Shown: piece by piece, positions 12,530 to 24,860 of the stretch
Numbering within the stretch: position 1 is the stretch's first letter
How the letters are laid out: every line of letters begins with the position of its first letter
NCBI GenBank assembly: GCA_023525975.1
Contig: CM042038.1
Span: 12,657,272-12,721,271 of the forward strand
Origin: Smallanthus sonchifolius
Lineage: Eukaryota; Streptophyta; Magnoliopsida; Asterales; Asteraceae
Direction: 5' to 3'
DNA length: 64,000 nucleotides
Translations under genes and position numbers: made by a program
Notes under the pieces: generated by a model
The model's input: only the letters and a program-made list of their open reading frames with translations
Database searches by the model: none
Told to the model about the DNA's origin: nothing

Positions 12530-12600
12530 TGAACCCGACGTGAATCGAACACGCAACCTTCTGATCTGGAGTCAGACGCGCTACCATTGCCCACGGATCC
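12530..12600 (-). tRNA. tRNA-Trp (anticodon CCA), one base short
   Basis: On the minus strand the gene begins GGATCCGTG at 12600. The anticodon stem-loop TCTGA-CTCCAGA-TCAGA carries CCA, the T arm is GCGTG-TTCGATT-CACGT, and the acceptor strand CGGGTTC pairs with GGATCCG, with A as discriminator. B-box sequence GTTCGATTC is intact. Compared with the usual plant tRNA-Trp, the D-arm reads GTGGGCAATGG where GTGGCGCAATGG is expected, so one base is missing and the D stem cannot form four pairs. A short T run follows downstream. It may be a decayed copy or a tolerated variant; there is no intron. Confidence 0.85.
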
Positions 12601-12972
12601 TGATTGCTTATTTTCCCTAAGTGTTCTTATTTATCATAAAGATTTAAATGATTTCATTTTTATGCCAATTAACACAATTATATTTATATGTTTCTTTCCA
12701 TCTTAAATAGGTGTAATGTTATAAAACTGGACGCTCCTGTGATGAGTGTAAAGGCATATGTATTACAACTTCGATCCAATGGAACATAAATCAAAACAAA
12801 GGCTTCAATGTTGACATCTCAAAATTAAAGAAATATGTATTTTTCATGTAGGATCATATAATAATTAGATTAAAAAATACTCCTAAAAACTGATGTTCAA
12901 TATAACATACTAAAACTGATGTTTAAACGAATGAACATATACAACGTCATGGTAAATTGCATTAGAGTATGC

Positions 12973-13527
12973 GCTATACCCCATTGCAGGTGTGGTGAGG
13001 GTGAAGTCGTCGCACATCACCGTATTAGGGGGGTTGTGTTGCCGCACTCACCGCAATGCCACATCACCCTTAACCCACCGTACATTCTTGAATTCTTCCC
13101 ACAATTGCACAAAGTGCGAATGATATTCATGTTGGAGACGATTCGTCAACCACATACGAACACAATCGATATGTGGGAACTCCACGACTCTTTTTGTATT
13201 TTATATAACTTGGAATTGAAAAATACAATAAACCCTGCCTCTATTTTAATAACTATTACTATTACTTGGAAATAAAGTAACCTAATAGTCTTTTTGACTC
13301 CAATTCTAATTCCTGTTAATTTGAAATTTAAACAAATAAAAATCTTATCAATTCGATCCTTATTAGCCGACGCAAACTTGTTTGCCAAACTTCATAGGTG
13401 AATTAGGATTAGAGCTTTTAATTCAGTGCACACTTACACAAAGTGCGGCGTCATATGTTAGGGGGTGTTGCTTTACCTCGTCGTTGTTTCCACCTCACCC
13501 TCATCACACCTTGCGATGGGGTATAAC
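12973..13527. mobile_element. Inverted-repeat DNA element (MITE-like)
   Basis: The left end gctataccccattgcaggtg is mirrored on the right by ccttgcgatggggtataac, and the similarity continues inward (tggtgagggtg against caccctcatca) for about 30 bp. The interior has further partly inverted blocks. A target duplication was not resolved; a PIF/Harbinger-type origin is only a guess. Confidence 0.55.
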
Positions 13528-14327
13528 ATAGCTTTAGGAAAAACATTTGCTAGGATTGTATACTTGCTAGCTCTTTCTACATGAGGAGTTTAGCTCACTG
13601 GGGCATTCCACATGTCCATATTAGTAGTTTTCATGTCCATATTGGTATTTTTCATAATATCACCTTCAGACTTCGACCGAAAACCTCGTTTAAAAAAGAT
13701 CACAACCTAACATCAGTCATAAGCACACAATTACTCGCTTCTTGTGAACCATCAAGGCCGGTTCCTTTGTTTAATCTTGAACATCAACGAAACTATGGGG
13801 TCTGAGGGATGCCAACCAAATTTTATATTAATAGAGGTATTAAACATCATTGTTTTCTTATAGTTTAACTTTCTCGAAATTTGATTTTTCTATTGGTTCA
13901 TCATTTAAATCGGTTTCAAAAACCATATTACAATATAATCTAATTAAAAATACTTAAAAAAAATTAAAAATAAGAGAACTTCAAATATTAATCATCCAAC
14001 ATAAATAAGTTCAAGATTCTAAACATAAAACACTTTAAAAAATCAATCATCCAAATATTATTAAGTATGTTAAAAAGGTAAATTATCTTGATATTATTCT
14101 CTAGCTTAAAATCTTAAATACACTTAATTGAATACAATAATGCCATTTCAATAAATATTTTTAAAATATTTTATTCGTTTTCTATTTTAAATATTTTGAT
14201 AAATAACTTACGTTTGTAGGTGAAAGTAAAGAAAAGTTATGGACTAGAGTGCAAAGTTTCCATTATAAAATTATAGCCGTTGGGATATGACGCAATTAAA
14301 TCTCTAGATTTTCATATTTAATTATTC

Positions 14328-14336
14328 TATAAAACA
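14328..14336 (+). promoter_or_regulatory. Possible TATA box of the WVD2-like gene
   Basis: CTATAAAAC lies about 150 bp before the ATG at 14485. The leader between them ends in a CT-rich tract (ttctctctcttctttctctctc), a common plant core-promoter/leader feature. Confidence 0.4.
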
Positions 14337-14484
14337 AACAAACCAGAAAATTAAACACAAAGACGTTGGGAAGATCTCCATCAATTTCATATCACGGTGT
14401 TCTCTTTAAAATTCACAAACATAACAGAGGTTCTTTACTAGGGTTTACTTTCTCTCTCTTCTTTCTCTCTCTTGATCAACTGCA

Positions 14485-17400
14485 ATGGGTGAAGCAGCTC
14501 CTTGTTTGATGCGTTCAGTTTCACAACCGTTATTCGCTTCTCGCGAATTCAAACAGGTTAGCTCAACACCTTGATATCAAAAAGCCCTAATTTTTTTGTT
14601 TGTTTCTAGGGTTTAATTGGTTTTCACTTGCAGGGGTTTTAATTTCTGTTTTTAATCGGATTTAGGGTTTATGTAAGCTTGAAGAAAAACACTTGTATTT
14701 TAGATTCTAGCATTATTGGTTATTGTCAAGATTTTCTTGAAAAAAGCCCTAATTTTTAATTGGTTTTCTTGCTTAGGGTTTTCACTTATGATTTGAATCC
14801 CAATTAGGCTTTGATTATATCAATTTAATTTTGTGTTGTTTTTTTCTTTATAGTTTCTTGAAATTTCTGGGTTTTGAGCAAGATTCTTAAGTTCTGGTGT
14901 TTATTAGGACTTATGTTCTGTAAAAGTCTGGATTTGACTTTATTAGAGTCAAACCTTGTAATTATTAAGTTTTTTTTAAACAACTCCTAGAATTTCTAGG
15001 AAAAATACACCACAACCCACTTAGCTACCAGGATGTCCCCTGGAGGACTTGTAACTATTAAGTGTTGACTATTATCTGTGATTTTTTGCGTTCAATTGCG
15101 TCTGGTTTTTTTGAAATTCATGTTTTTTTTTATCAAGATTCTGTATGTGTACTTCTTGAATAGTTGAATGTGTCATTTTGATTAGCTTACTGTCCTAACA
15201 GACTCAAAATTTGACTTTCACAGTCAAACATCCCACTTAGGCGCGATTATATGTGTTTGTTTGCCTACCATTTAACTGCTGGCTTTTGTTTCTTTAATTA
15301 GCCTTTGCTCAAGATTCTGCTTGTATGCTCACTTTTCCTGAATATGCCATGTTTATGAGAACCCCATAAAGTTAAACTTTTGAAGTTTCTACTTTTTGAG
15401 CGTCAAACTAGTTCTCTTTTTAGACAGTTTTGAGTACCACTGATACACCACTATCTAAATCTTGAAAGAAGTTTGGTTTTTGCTCAAGATTATGTATGTA
15501 TGTAAGTATATAATATCCTCCTTGCAAAAAAGTCAAATTTTGGCTTTTTTAGGGTCAATGAAATAAGTTATTGACTCTGATACATTACTATTGACTCTGA
15601 AATAGGTCAATCAAATTTTTGACTTTTTTTAGGGTCAAATTTTGACTCAATGAAATAGGTTATTGACTCTGATACATTACTATTTAATACAGGGAGACCC
15701 ACTTCGAGCCCTTACAACATCGGTTTCATTTGGGCGGTTCATGAACGAGTCATTGGATTGGGAAAAATGGTCTTCATTTTCTCATAATCGAGTCCGAGAA
15801 GATGTCCAGAAATACTCTAGACCGGGTGCTGTCGCTGAAAAAAAGGCATTTTTTGAGGCTTATTTCAATAAATTTTCTTCCAAAAAATCTGCAAAACCAC
15901 CTAAAGGGGAAAATAAACCTCCTAATTACTCCCCTCAAACAAATGCTAGTCCTGTTACCATATCAAAAACACAAAAAAGTCAGTCACCAACAGTTGCTGC
16001 TGATGAAAACATGAGTAACAGAAGGGCAGAATCAGAAATAACATCAAACCAAGATGTTTCATCACCTAGTATTAATCTAGTTTTCTCGAAAATTGGGAAT
16101 GTTGATGACAACATCTCAAATACTTGCCTGGTGGAACAGGAAAAAACACCAACAGGAAATGTTTCCTCACCTATAGTTTCAGGGGTAGAACAGGAAATAT
16201 CATCTAACCAAGATGTTTTCTCACCTTTTGCCAATCTCGTGTTCCCAGAAATCGGGAATGTTGATGATATCATCTCGAGTACTAGCCAGGCGGAACATCA
16301 ACAACCTAGCACTAATCTAGTTTGCTCACAATTTGACTTTGGCAATGTTGAGGAAAAAGTGTCAAGTAACAGAGGGGCAGAAGGGGAAATAGCATCAAAC
16401 AAAGATGCTTTCCCAGAAAATGGGAATGTTGATGACATCATCTCAACTGGTGGACAAACGGAACAAGAAAAAACATCAACCGAAAATATTTCCTCAGAGA
16501 ATCATTGTTTTGAGGTCAAGATTTCAAACCAGTCTAGTCATGTTGACAAAAACAAGAAAAGACAAATCAAGGTATGCATGATCTTGTATTCTTGAAATTG
16601 ACCAATGCTTTTGCTAATGTTAAATTATGTTGTTTATAGGATATAAACACAGTGAAGACAAAAACCGAAATTTCTACGGGTAAATCTGCAAGTAGAAAAG
16701 CATCAATTCCTGAAATTCACCCTAAAAATCAAATCTCCAAGTGTAATCCCAGGGTAAATCAACTTACTTGCCTTGATTTATTGTTATTATTATTATCATT
16801 ATATTTGAATTATTTTTATTACACCTAGCAATCATTACCTATTTTTAAATAAATGGGTTGGTTCGGGTATTTTTGTGTTAGTTAAATGGGTGGGTCACTA
16901 AAAAATTATACAATGGGTCACTGCTATGAAACTAGCTAACTTGGGTCAGCACCACCCACCATCAATGTCTATTGCCGCCACCTAGGCACCTACCGGCCGC
17001 CCCGCACCACCTTCTTTGCCCACCGTCGGCATTACCCGCCACCAGAACGAATAGTGGGTGAATCCACTCGGATACTTTTTTTTTTTTTTTCTAAAACGAC
17101 TTATTTTGAGCCCATGTTAATCAGAACCCGTTTTGACCAGTTAGTTGACCTTACCCGACCGTTTTGCCAGGCTTATTATTATCATTTGTTTTAATTTGCA
17201 GGTGTCATCCTTCAATGGGGTAAAGAAAACCACTCAGGCACTCCCAAGATCAGAAAACAAAAGGTAAAGCAGTTCATTTCAAATCCCTAAAATATGTATA
17301 AGAAGTCGAATTCGTATTAAAGTTTACTGTAATTTTACAGGTCTAAACCTTTACTTGACCGTTCAATCAATGACAACAAAACAAGTGTCTTGAAGTCCCA

Positions 17401-18345
17401 TTCAACAAAGTAAGAACCTTCATCAATGTTACATATTCTTTACATGTTATATATTCCCTAATTATTATAATAACAAGAAACATATTACACCAGCCATTCT
17501 GAAGCATTAAGCGCGTCTACAAAGAAACCAAGATCCATTACTGTGCCATCATCATTTAGCTTTAAAAGTGATGAAAGAGCAGCAAAAAGAAAACAGGTAG
17601 CTCTGAATTTCATGAAATTTATAAACCAAAACTAGTATTTATGTGTTCTTGATAATTTATTTGTTTTCTTTTTGTTTCTTGCTACAGTTCTTTCAGAAGC
17701 TAGAAGAAAAACCAAAATTGAAGGTACATTTTACCTATATACATACACCCTCATTTTTGTTGAAATGTCTAAAATAACCTTCAGTCATGACAAAGTAGCT
17801 TTCTTCTACAGGAAAAACCTAAGAGTGACGATAAAAGGTTGCGTTGGAGCACGGCTCTAGAAGCTAAACCAAGTACAAGTGAAACAAAAGGTCCAACTAA
17901 TAAGATACAGAAGGTAAAGAAATACACTATACATCAATTATGTGATTGCAAAAATTGATTAAAACTTGTAGAGATTGGTTTAACAATGAATATACGCTAA
18001 TTTTAAATCCACCACGAATAATCAAGTTTGAAATAAGCAATCTTAAACTGCATACCGAAAAGTAAAAACAACTTAAATTAATCCGAAACAAGCGGGAAAC
18101 ACTTTTCTTCATCCAAACACTCAAAAATGTTTATCGGTTCTTAGAAAACATAATAACATGATAAGTTGTTTATATAAGCAATCATAAAATTATAAAAAGA
18201 TGTCAAATCATAAACTAACTTTCAGATTATGCAGGTTCAACCAACACGAACGTGCCTACAAAAGCTTGGAATGAAGCCAAAGAATTTTATAGAAATAAAC
18301 AAGAAAAAATTAAGCAGTTCCATGGCTTGTTTGCCAAAGAAATAA
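14485..18345 (+). CDS. WVD2-like protein with TPX2-type C-terminal motif
   Basis: Nine exons in one frame: 14485-14556, 15693-16571, 16640-16753, 17202-17263, 17341-17409, 17494-17596, 17688-17723, 17812-17913 and 18235-18345; about 515 residues. The N-terminus fits the WVD2-like 7 group: MGEAAPCLM, then a conserved block in exon 2 (VSFGRFMNESLDWEKWSSFS, VQKYSRPGAVAEKKAFFEAY). The large exon 2 continues as low-complexity sequence with degenerate repeats. The TPX2-type microtubule-binding motif is split over exons 6-8 (FSFKSDERAAKRKQ, FFQKLEEKPKLKEKPKSDDK). It appears short, with no long KLR-rich helix. Known relatives bind and bundle microtubules; that function is inferred here. The start ATG opens a CT-rich leader and is immediately followed by the family N-terminus. 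Confidence 0.88.
15551..15684 (+). repeat. Tandem duplication at the end of intron 1 of the WVD2-like gene
   Basis: A block with gaaata.gttattgactctg followed by atacattactatt occurs at about 15551-15597 and again at about 15631-15684, the second ending just before the acceptor of exon 2 (exon start 15693). Confidence 0.75.
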
Positions 18346-18970
18346 TGTTTTTTTTGCAAGTGGTGTTTGTTGATTGTGTAACACTTGAAATTTTAAAATT
18401 TCTTGGCCTTGAAGAATGTTTGGAGCAGGATACAATTTTGGTTTAGGGTTCATAATCTCACTGATTTCTAAGACAAAAAAATCTGATATTCAATATAAAT
18501 ATGTGACCAATGATCCACGTATCTCATAGCTACATGTGTGAAATTGTTCTGACATGGCAACACTGGTATAACACACCCAAGAAAATGGCTATATGTGTGA
18601 AATTCTTCTCATTTATGATGTTATTTGTAACTTAACAATTATGTATAGAAACTTTTTGTAATCCAAAAACTGAGGGTGTTGCATACTGATTCTTTAAACA
18701 TCATTTCAAGTTAGATACTGTAATGAATTTTTTTAATAATACAGTTTATAGTTTATGTATGCAAGGTATAAAGTGTTATTATTCTATCTTCAAAGAAACA
18801 AGTTTCTACCTTAATTTGATGCAAAATTTATGTACCCCAAACAAAATTAGTAGCACACCTCACATTCTTGCTGAAGAGGATCCTTCTATCTCCCACATCA
18901 TATTCCAACTTCTTAAATAACATAACTATCAGTTTCATATGATGATGAGGATGATGATGATGTGGCAATA
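18346..18970. other. Convergent 3' intergenic region
   Basis: About 625 bp between the stop codons of the WVD2-like gene (plus) and the response regulator (minus). It should hold both 3' UTRs. A (GAT)n microsatellite lies at about 18940-18962. No ORF is supported. Confidence 0.6.
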
Positions 18971-21900
18971 TCAGACTATTAAAGGATATTCCAACGAGTC
19001 AGTAGGATACTCATAGTCAAATTTTAGTGCATCATTTAAGAACTCATGATCATTACACTCAGGCAATCCTTTGTTTAGATGGTCAATGTTTGTTGAAGAA
19101 CAGTGTTGACCTTGAAGCAAGAAAGGTGATAATTCCATATTATTTATGGAAGTTTGTTCTCTCAGGCTCCATGTTGGACTGATGACTGGATCAGGTGGTT
19201 GGAAACTTGGCATAATGTACTGCTGAGCTGGCAGTCCGAGACCTGTGAAACAACTGTTTTGTACTTGAAACTGTGGAGGGTTGTGTTCTTGTTTGAATTG
19301 TATTTCTTTAAAACCTCCACCCCAAGAGTACTGAGTTGGCAACACCGAGTTAAATGGCAAGTACTGAGTTGACTCAAAAGGGTTGCTAATTCCAGTCTTG
19401 GCCGCATAACCAGTTATTATTTTCGTGGGTTTTATTGTCTGTAATGAAGCATTGCATTTGATATCAACTTCATGGATTGTAGAATTGGGATTTTGGATAA
19501 TAAGGTTGTTGGGAGTTCTGTGGCTGCTAACGGCTTCATTTTGTTGAACTTTTAGAGACTCTGTACGGCTTTCGGTTGCATCTCTTGGAGAAATATCAGG
19601 GTGTTTTGGACCACTAGATGAAGTTTTAATATCGTCTTTCTGTAATCTGGTTAAGTAGAGGCGATATTTCTACACTATTTAAAGAGAATTTATGAGAAAA
19701 CTGGTTGTCAAATCAGGTTTGTGATATTGTGAAAGCTACCCGATTTATGATATTCAACTATTTCATTAAGGTCAATGATATACTGAAACTAATAAATAGG
19801 CTACCTAGTTTTTCTTTTTTTCTTTAAGAACGGCTGACTCACACACCCACTAATCCTACTCCTAAATCTACACCTCTGTCTACCGTGAAATAACCCTTAA
19901 AATGTAACTTTTTTACTTTATGAATAAAAAATGTAAACAAGGGTATTTTTTTCTAAAAAATTAAAGCATCTTTGTCATTTACCATATTTTTTTCAAGTTT
20001 AGTATAAAACAAAACAGGATACATATTTGGATGACCTATAAAGTAGTTTTAATATATGTGCGACCTTAATGATAATAGTTGCCAAGAGTTAAAGAAATAC
20101 CTGTAAGTGGCTTGCAACATTCTCTCTTGTTAACCATGGCACATTCATGAGGTCAAGTATTTTCTTTGGACCAACTTCTGCCATAAAGTATGCAAACAAC
20201 TTTATACCCTCTTGAAGTTTTATAAAAGGGTTTTTTTTTGCATAAAAAACCAATGTACTTCCACTTTTGTCACGTTTTAGTCATTGTACTTAGGGGTGAG
20301 CAAAAAACCGAAATAACCGAACCGAAACTGAATTAACCGAAAAAACTGCACCGAAAAAACCGACCCAAACTAAAACCGACGGTTTTGGTTTTGTATTTTT
20401 TGAAAACCGAAAATTACGGTTTGGTTTCGGTTTTGTATCTTTTGAAAACCGAAAAAACCGAACCGAACATATACATATATTTTAATTATATATTGTGTGC
20501 ATTGTCGTTTCATAATATATAGTATATTATGTTGTTTGCTTGTATGTTAAAAGTGTATACATATTTGCATTGATAGTATGTTATTATTTTATTGAATTTA
20601 TAGATTATAATATTTATTTTTTGTGTTGAGTATTTTTTAAGAAAACTAATAATTTTTGTAATCTAAAATATTTAGGCCCAAATGAGTGATAATCATTAGT
20701 TAATAAAAAAAATTACGCCCAAAATTTCAAACCCAAGTTCATTATTTTGGGTTTTACCCCAAAAAATTCAAACCCAATTGGTTTTAAAACCGAAAAAAAC
20801 CGAAACCGAACGGTTTTAAAAAACCCAAAACCGAACTTTTGGTTTTTGGTTTGGTTTTACCCCAAAACCGACCCATGCACACCCCTAATTGTACTTTTAG
20901 TTCATATGAGTTATTAAAAGATTGTTCCATATTGTCATGTTTAGATCATTTATGTGGACTTCTTGTAAAAGTTTGCCCTAAACTGGACACAAAGATATCT
21001 TTTAATGACTCAAATGTAAAAAAAGTACAATGACTAAAACGAGACAAAATGAAGGTATGTTAGTAGTTTGCCCTAAACCCGACACAAAGACATCTTTTAA
21101 GTACTTAAATGTAAAAAAAAGTACAATGACTAAAACGAGACAAAATGAAGTAATTTATGCAAAAAAAACCTAGACAAAAATCAAATGTACTTCACTTTTG
21201 TCCGTTTTAATCATTGTACATTTTTTGTACATTTGAATAGTAAATGGATGGTTTTTGTTCCGTTTGGGTCAGTATACCGACTTTATGTACTATTCGAATC
21301 ATTATGTGGACTCGCCGTAAAAGTTATCGTTTGAGACATCATTAAAATACCATTTAATGATCCAAACGGAACGAAGCCATAAATAACTTAAAGACTCAAA
21401 TGTACAGGAAAAGTAATGGAAAAGAACACTAAACAAAAAATGTGAAATCAAAACTCACTTTCAAAACCAATAAGATTGACAGCTTTGACAAATTTCTGAT
21501 GAAGATCGAATGTCCAAACAACTCGTGCTTTCTTGACTGAAGAATGGTCAGCAAAGTCTTTTTCTTCATACTTATGTTCAAAATCTTTTCTTTTCTTACT
21601 ACCTGGTGTCATGTCACCCCCACAAAACAAGTAGCCATCATCAGATTGTTGTTCAGATACATTTCTCATCATCAGAATTTCTTCAAGACCTTCATGACTT
21701 TCAGTATCTCTCACCTCATGTATCTTTTTTCTGTAAACATGCTGCCATATGTTTCTTAATTCCTTCATTCGAATCGGTTTTAGAAGATAATCACAAGCCC
21801 CATGTTGGACACCTCTCATAACTCTGCTTGTTTCTCCGTCAACAGACATCACTGCATACAGTTCATTGAACATTATCAGAATCAATACTAGCGTGTATGT

Positions 21901-24151
21901 GTGTGTAATAGAGAGAGAGAGAGAGGTCCAATATGAACTCAAATATTGGTAAGAACTGTAAGAAATAATCAAATTTGAATTAAAAATCAAATATTAGACA
22001 TATTCATAATTTTATATCTATGCATCTGAGCATATATATAAAAATGTGAATTTGTGGACTTTCTTCAATGGAGAATGCTTCAAAATTTTATCACACTTCA
22101 ATGGAGATATATACTTATGAGATTGTTGACTTGTATGATTCAAATTCAAATTTGTGATTACTTCTTACAAATCTTTCAGTTCTTACTAGAACCTCCCCAT
22201 ATATATACAGTACGTGTGTGTGTAATCAAGATCAAATAAGAAGCTAAATATATGTGACACGGGAACTGTTTCACAGCTTCTGTAAAACTGATTCACAGCT
22301 TTACGTTACGGAGAAAAAAAGATTCACAAAATTTATGAATAAGATTTACAATAGGTGTGAATCAACCTTACAAAAGTTGTGAATCGGTTCCCTTCTCATG
22401 TATCACATACTAAGCCTACACACATTTATGAATGTGTGTATGCTCAAGAGTGAACTTACTTATGACAGGAAGATCCATCTCAAGTCCAACATGCTCTAAA
22501 AGTTTGAAACCATCCATGTCAGGCATGTTAACATCACTAATTACAATGTCAAAACCATCTTTTCTCTCACGAAGCAGATCCAGAGCCTCTATAGCTAGTC
22601 CACATGTAGTAACTGAAACAACAACAATCAACAAAAAAGAAGGCATCACGGGATACAAATTCTAGAAAGAAAAATTATATAACTCAGGCCAGTATAAACA
22701 GAGCCACTGTGTGCTATAATAAATGCTGTCTAAAGCTACAACAATGTTTATACAACAAAGGTTAGGACTTTTAGGAGCATAATCACAGAAAACCAATGGG
22801 CAAAATTTAGAGCATCAGTTATATTATCATTTGCACAAAGAAAAATACAAAAACAAAAAGAAAATTTACTTAAAACATTTCAATCAGTATGTCAACTATG
22901 ATCTAGTACTGTAAAAACATCACATAATCTATTACAACTTATACCTTGTATTTTCAAGGGTTCCTTTATATATTTTTATCCCATCTTGATTACATTTATG
23001 CCTGTCATGTTTACCAAGATATAATACTAGCAAAGACTACTTTTCTTCTCCTCTGTTTGGTTATAGTCTAACTATGATTCCGTGATAGGCATACTGAAAA
23101 GTTAAAGGATTATTGGATTTTAATAATCCCACCTTTTGTCAATTGGCCAATAATAATCCCAACTGAGAATATTCTTACCACCAGTCCCTACTTTCAAACT
23201 ATTTCTTTACATTGGACACCCCGTTAAAAAAACTTAACGTCGTTAGATTTATATGACGTGGACATCTACAAATTGCCGGAAAGTCGAGCCAAGCTAGTAG
23301 TAGTCTCGTGGTGGCTTTTGAAATTCGCTCTGGTGGTGTTTAACAAGTCTCATTAAACACCACTGTTGTCTCTGTTTGGACTTGTCAGACAAACGAGACT
23401 AGTTAAACACCACGAGAGCCAATTTCAAAACCCACCACGAGACCACTGCTAGCTTGGCTCGACTTTCTGACATTTTGCAGATGTCCAAGTCTTATAAAAT
23501 CTAACGACGTTAAGTTTCTTTAACGGGGGGTCCAATGTAAAAAAATAGTTTGAAAGTAGGGACCGGTGTTAAGAATATTCTCAGTTGGGATTATTATTGG
23601 CCAATTGGTAAAAGGTGGGATTATTAAAATCCAATAATCCAAAGTTAAAAGGTATGATGTAAAAGAATGTCAGGATCAAAATACTGAAACTTCAAACTTC
23701 TGTATGCCATTGTCTAATCTTTTTCATGATCTTTAACTAATTTGAAGACCTAATGATAGAATTTCAGTTGCCTCTTTTAGAAAACAAACTTTGTTAATGT
23801 AATTACCCTAAATCGAAATAACTGCCCAAAATTCCAAATCCTAACTTTGATATCAGTTTGATTCAGTAATTGGAGCTGTATTTATGCTTCATACACATCA
23901 AAATCATGAATATTGTTAAGAACATGCTATTACGCAGATTCACTAAAATAAACTTGTATACTTGACCTAAAACGAATCAATTGGAAGAAAAAAAGCAATT
24001 AGTGATGAAATTAACCTTCGTAAGAGCACTTCTTCAGCATCTTCTCGAGAATTTTCAACCAAGTAGGATCATCGTCGACGACAAGCACACGAAGACCTGC
24101 CGGAAAAATTTCCGGTCTCGGCGATGAAAATCCATTAATTCCTTCCGTCAT
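18971..24151 (-). CDS. Type-B response regulator (ARR11-like)
   Basis: Five exons, minus strand: 24151-24016, 22612-22460, 21851-21459, 20177-20101 and 19669-18971; 485 residues, all junctions in frame. The receiver domain (about residues 20-140) has the acidic pair in LRVLVVDDDPTW, phospho-acceptor Asp72 in ISDVNMPDMDG, and Lys121 in LLKPIR. A linker with a basic GSKKRKD patch precedes the GARP/Myb-like DNA-binding domain (about 203-262), with KKARVVWTFDLHQKFVKAV, GPKKILDLMNVPWLTRENVA and SHLQKYRLYLTRL split over exons 3-5. The C-terminal half is Gln/Pro/Ser-rich, like the activation domains of this class. Family role: nuclear endpoint of the cytokinin His-to-Asp phosphorelay, activating target genes. 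The order of conserved blocks is closest to Arabidopsis ARR11. The two largest introns host several transposons. Confidence 0.95.
20231..21170. mobile_element. Foldback MITE in intron 4 of the response regulator, carrying a nested hAT insert
   Basis: The left arm (gcataaaaaaccaatgtact, then gttttagtcattgtact) ends at 20290 and resumes at 20888 after the hAT insert. The right arm (aaagtacaatgactaaaacg, then taatttatgc) closes at about 21160. A piece of the right arm, gtacaatgactaaaacgaga, is present twice (near 21026 and 21121), so the right end is partly tandem. Confidence 0.65.
20291..20887. mobile_element. hAT-type MITE with ACCGAA-motif subterminal arrays
   Basis: Termini TAGGGGTGAGCA and TGCACACCCCTA are inverted. 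They are flanked by a perfect 8-bp target duplication, ATTGTACT (20283-20290 and 20888-20895), diagnostic of hAT elements. The subterminal regions are dense in aaccgaa/ttcggtt words in both orientations; the centre is AT-rich and non-coding. Length 597 bp. Confidence 0.9.
23107..23640. mobile_element. Mutator-like foldback element in intron 1 of the response regulator
   Basis: The whole 534-bp element is one long inverted repeat. The left end GGATTATTGGATTTTAATAA is mirrored at the right end, and the arms extend to a centre near 23360 with few mismatches. A perfect 9-bp target duplication, AAAGTTAAA, flanks it (23098-23106 and 23641-23649), which points to the Mutator superfamily. No coding capacity. 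Confidence 0.9.
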
Positions 24152-24860
24152 CTGAAAAGACAAATTAGTCTTATAAACACCAAATCTTCCGCCGGACGGA
24201 CAGTTGTTCGGTAACGGAGCTCCGATCGAAATACGGAGGGAGTTTGAGGGTTCGAAATCAATCTAAGTTTGCAGTGTTATAAGTGAGGGAAGGAGACGAA
24301 TATTTGGCGCCGGCAACGGTCCCGTGTTAAAAAATAACGAATATTTCATTTATACCCCTTAACATTATGATTTGTTGTATTTACATCCTTTATATTTAAT
24401 AAACTACCAAAACACCCTTACATTCAAACGGAGTTTAGTAGATGTCTCAAGGTAACGAGGTATTTTACTGTATAATATTTATAGTAAATTACATTGCTCG
24501 TCTGTGGTGAAAGTTCCCTTTTCTTTCTTAACTTTATAGAAATTACTTATTGTTGTTGAGAACTAAATCATTCTGTTTGAATTTTTTTTTTTTATAAATT
24601 CTAAAAATCAAAACAACAAATGCAGTAATGATTTGCAACACCGACCCTGAGTTTTAAAAACCGAAATAAAATTCAAACGCAAATATAAGAATAATACGAA
24701 GGAAGGGAATACAGAAGAATGGATCGTGAAAGTGATGATACTCTACTCAAGGTTTATCATATGCTCAATTTGCTACACTTCGTATCAAGCTACATGTTGA
24801 TCCAAACATTTAGCTTGAGGGGACATGTTAACCGATTTTCTTATCTATTAGTTATTATCA

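Larger units (their letters stand above)
12601..14340. other. Intergenic stretch, no gene seen
   Basis: AT-rich DNA between the tRNA and the WVD2-like gene. It contains the inverted-repeat element at 12973-13527; ORFs there (12919-13275, 13581-13805) show no family resemblance. Confidence 0.55.

Noticed and set aside
12919..13275. 118-codon ORF within the inverted-repeat element
   Set aside because: No domain, and it runs across the element's arm; most likely chance.
18971..24151. Biosynthetic gene cluster or operon-like grouping with neighbouring genes
   Set aside because: The neighbours (microtubule, ribosome factor, E3 ligase, lipid elongation) share no pathway and lie many kilobases apart.
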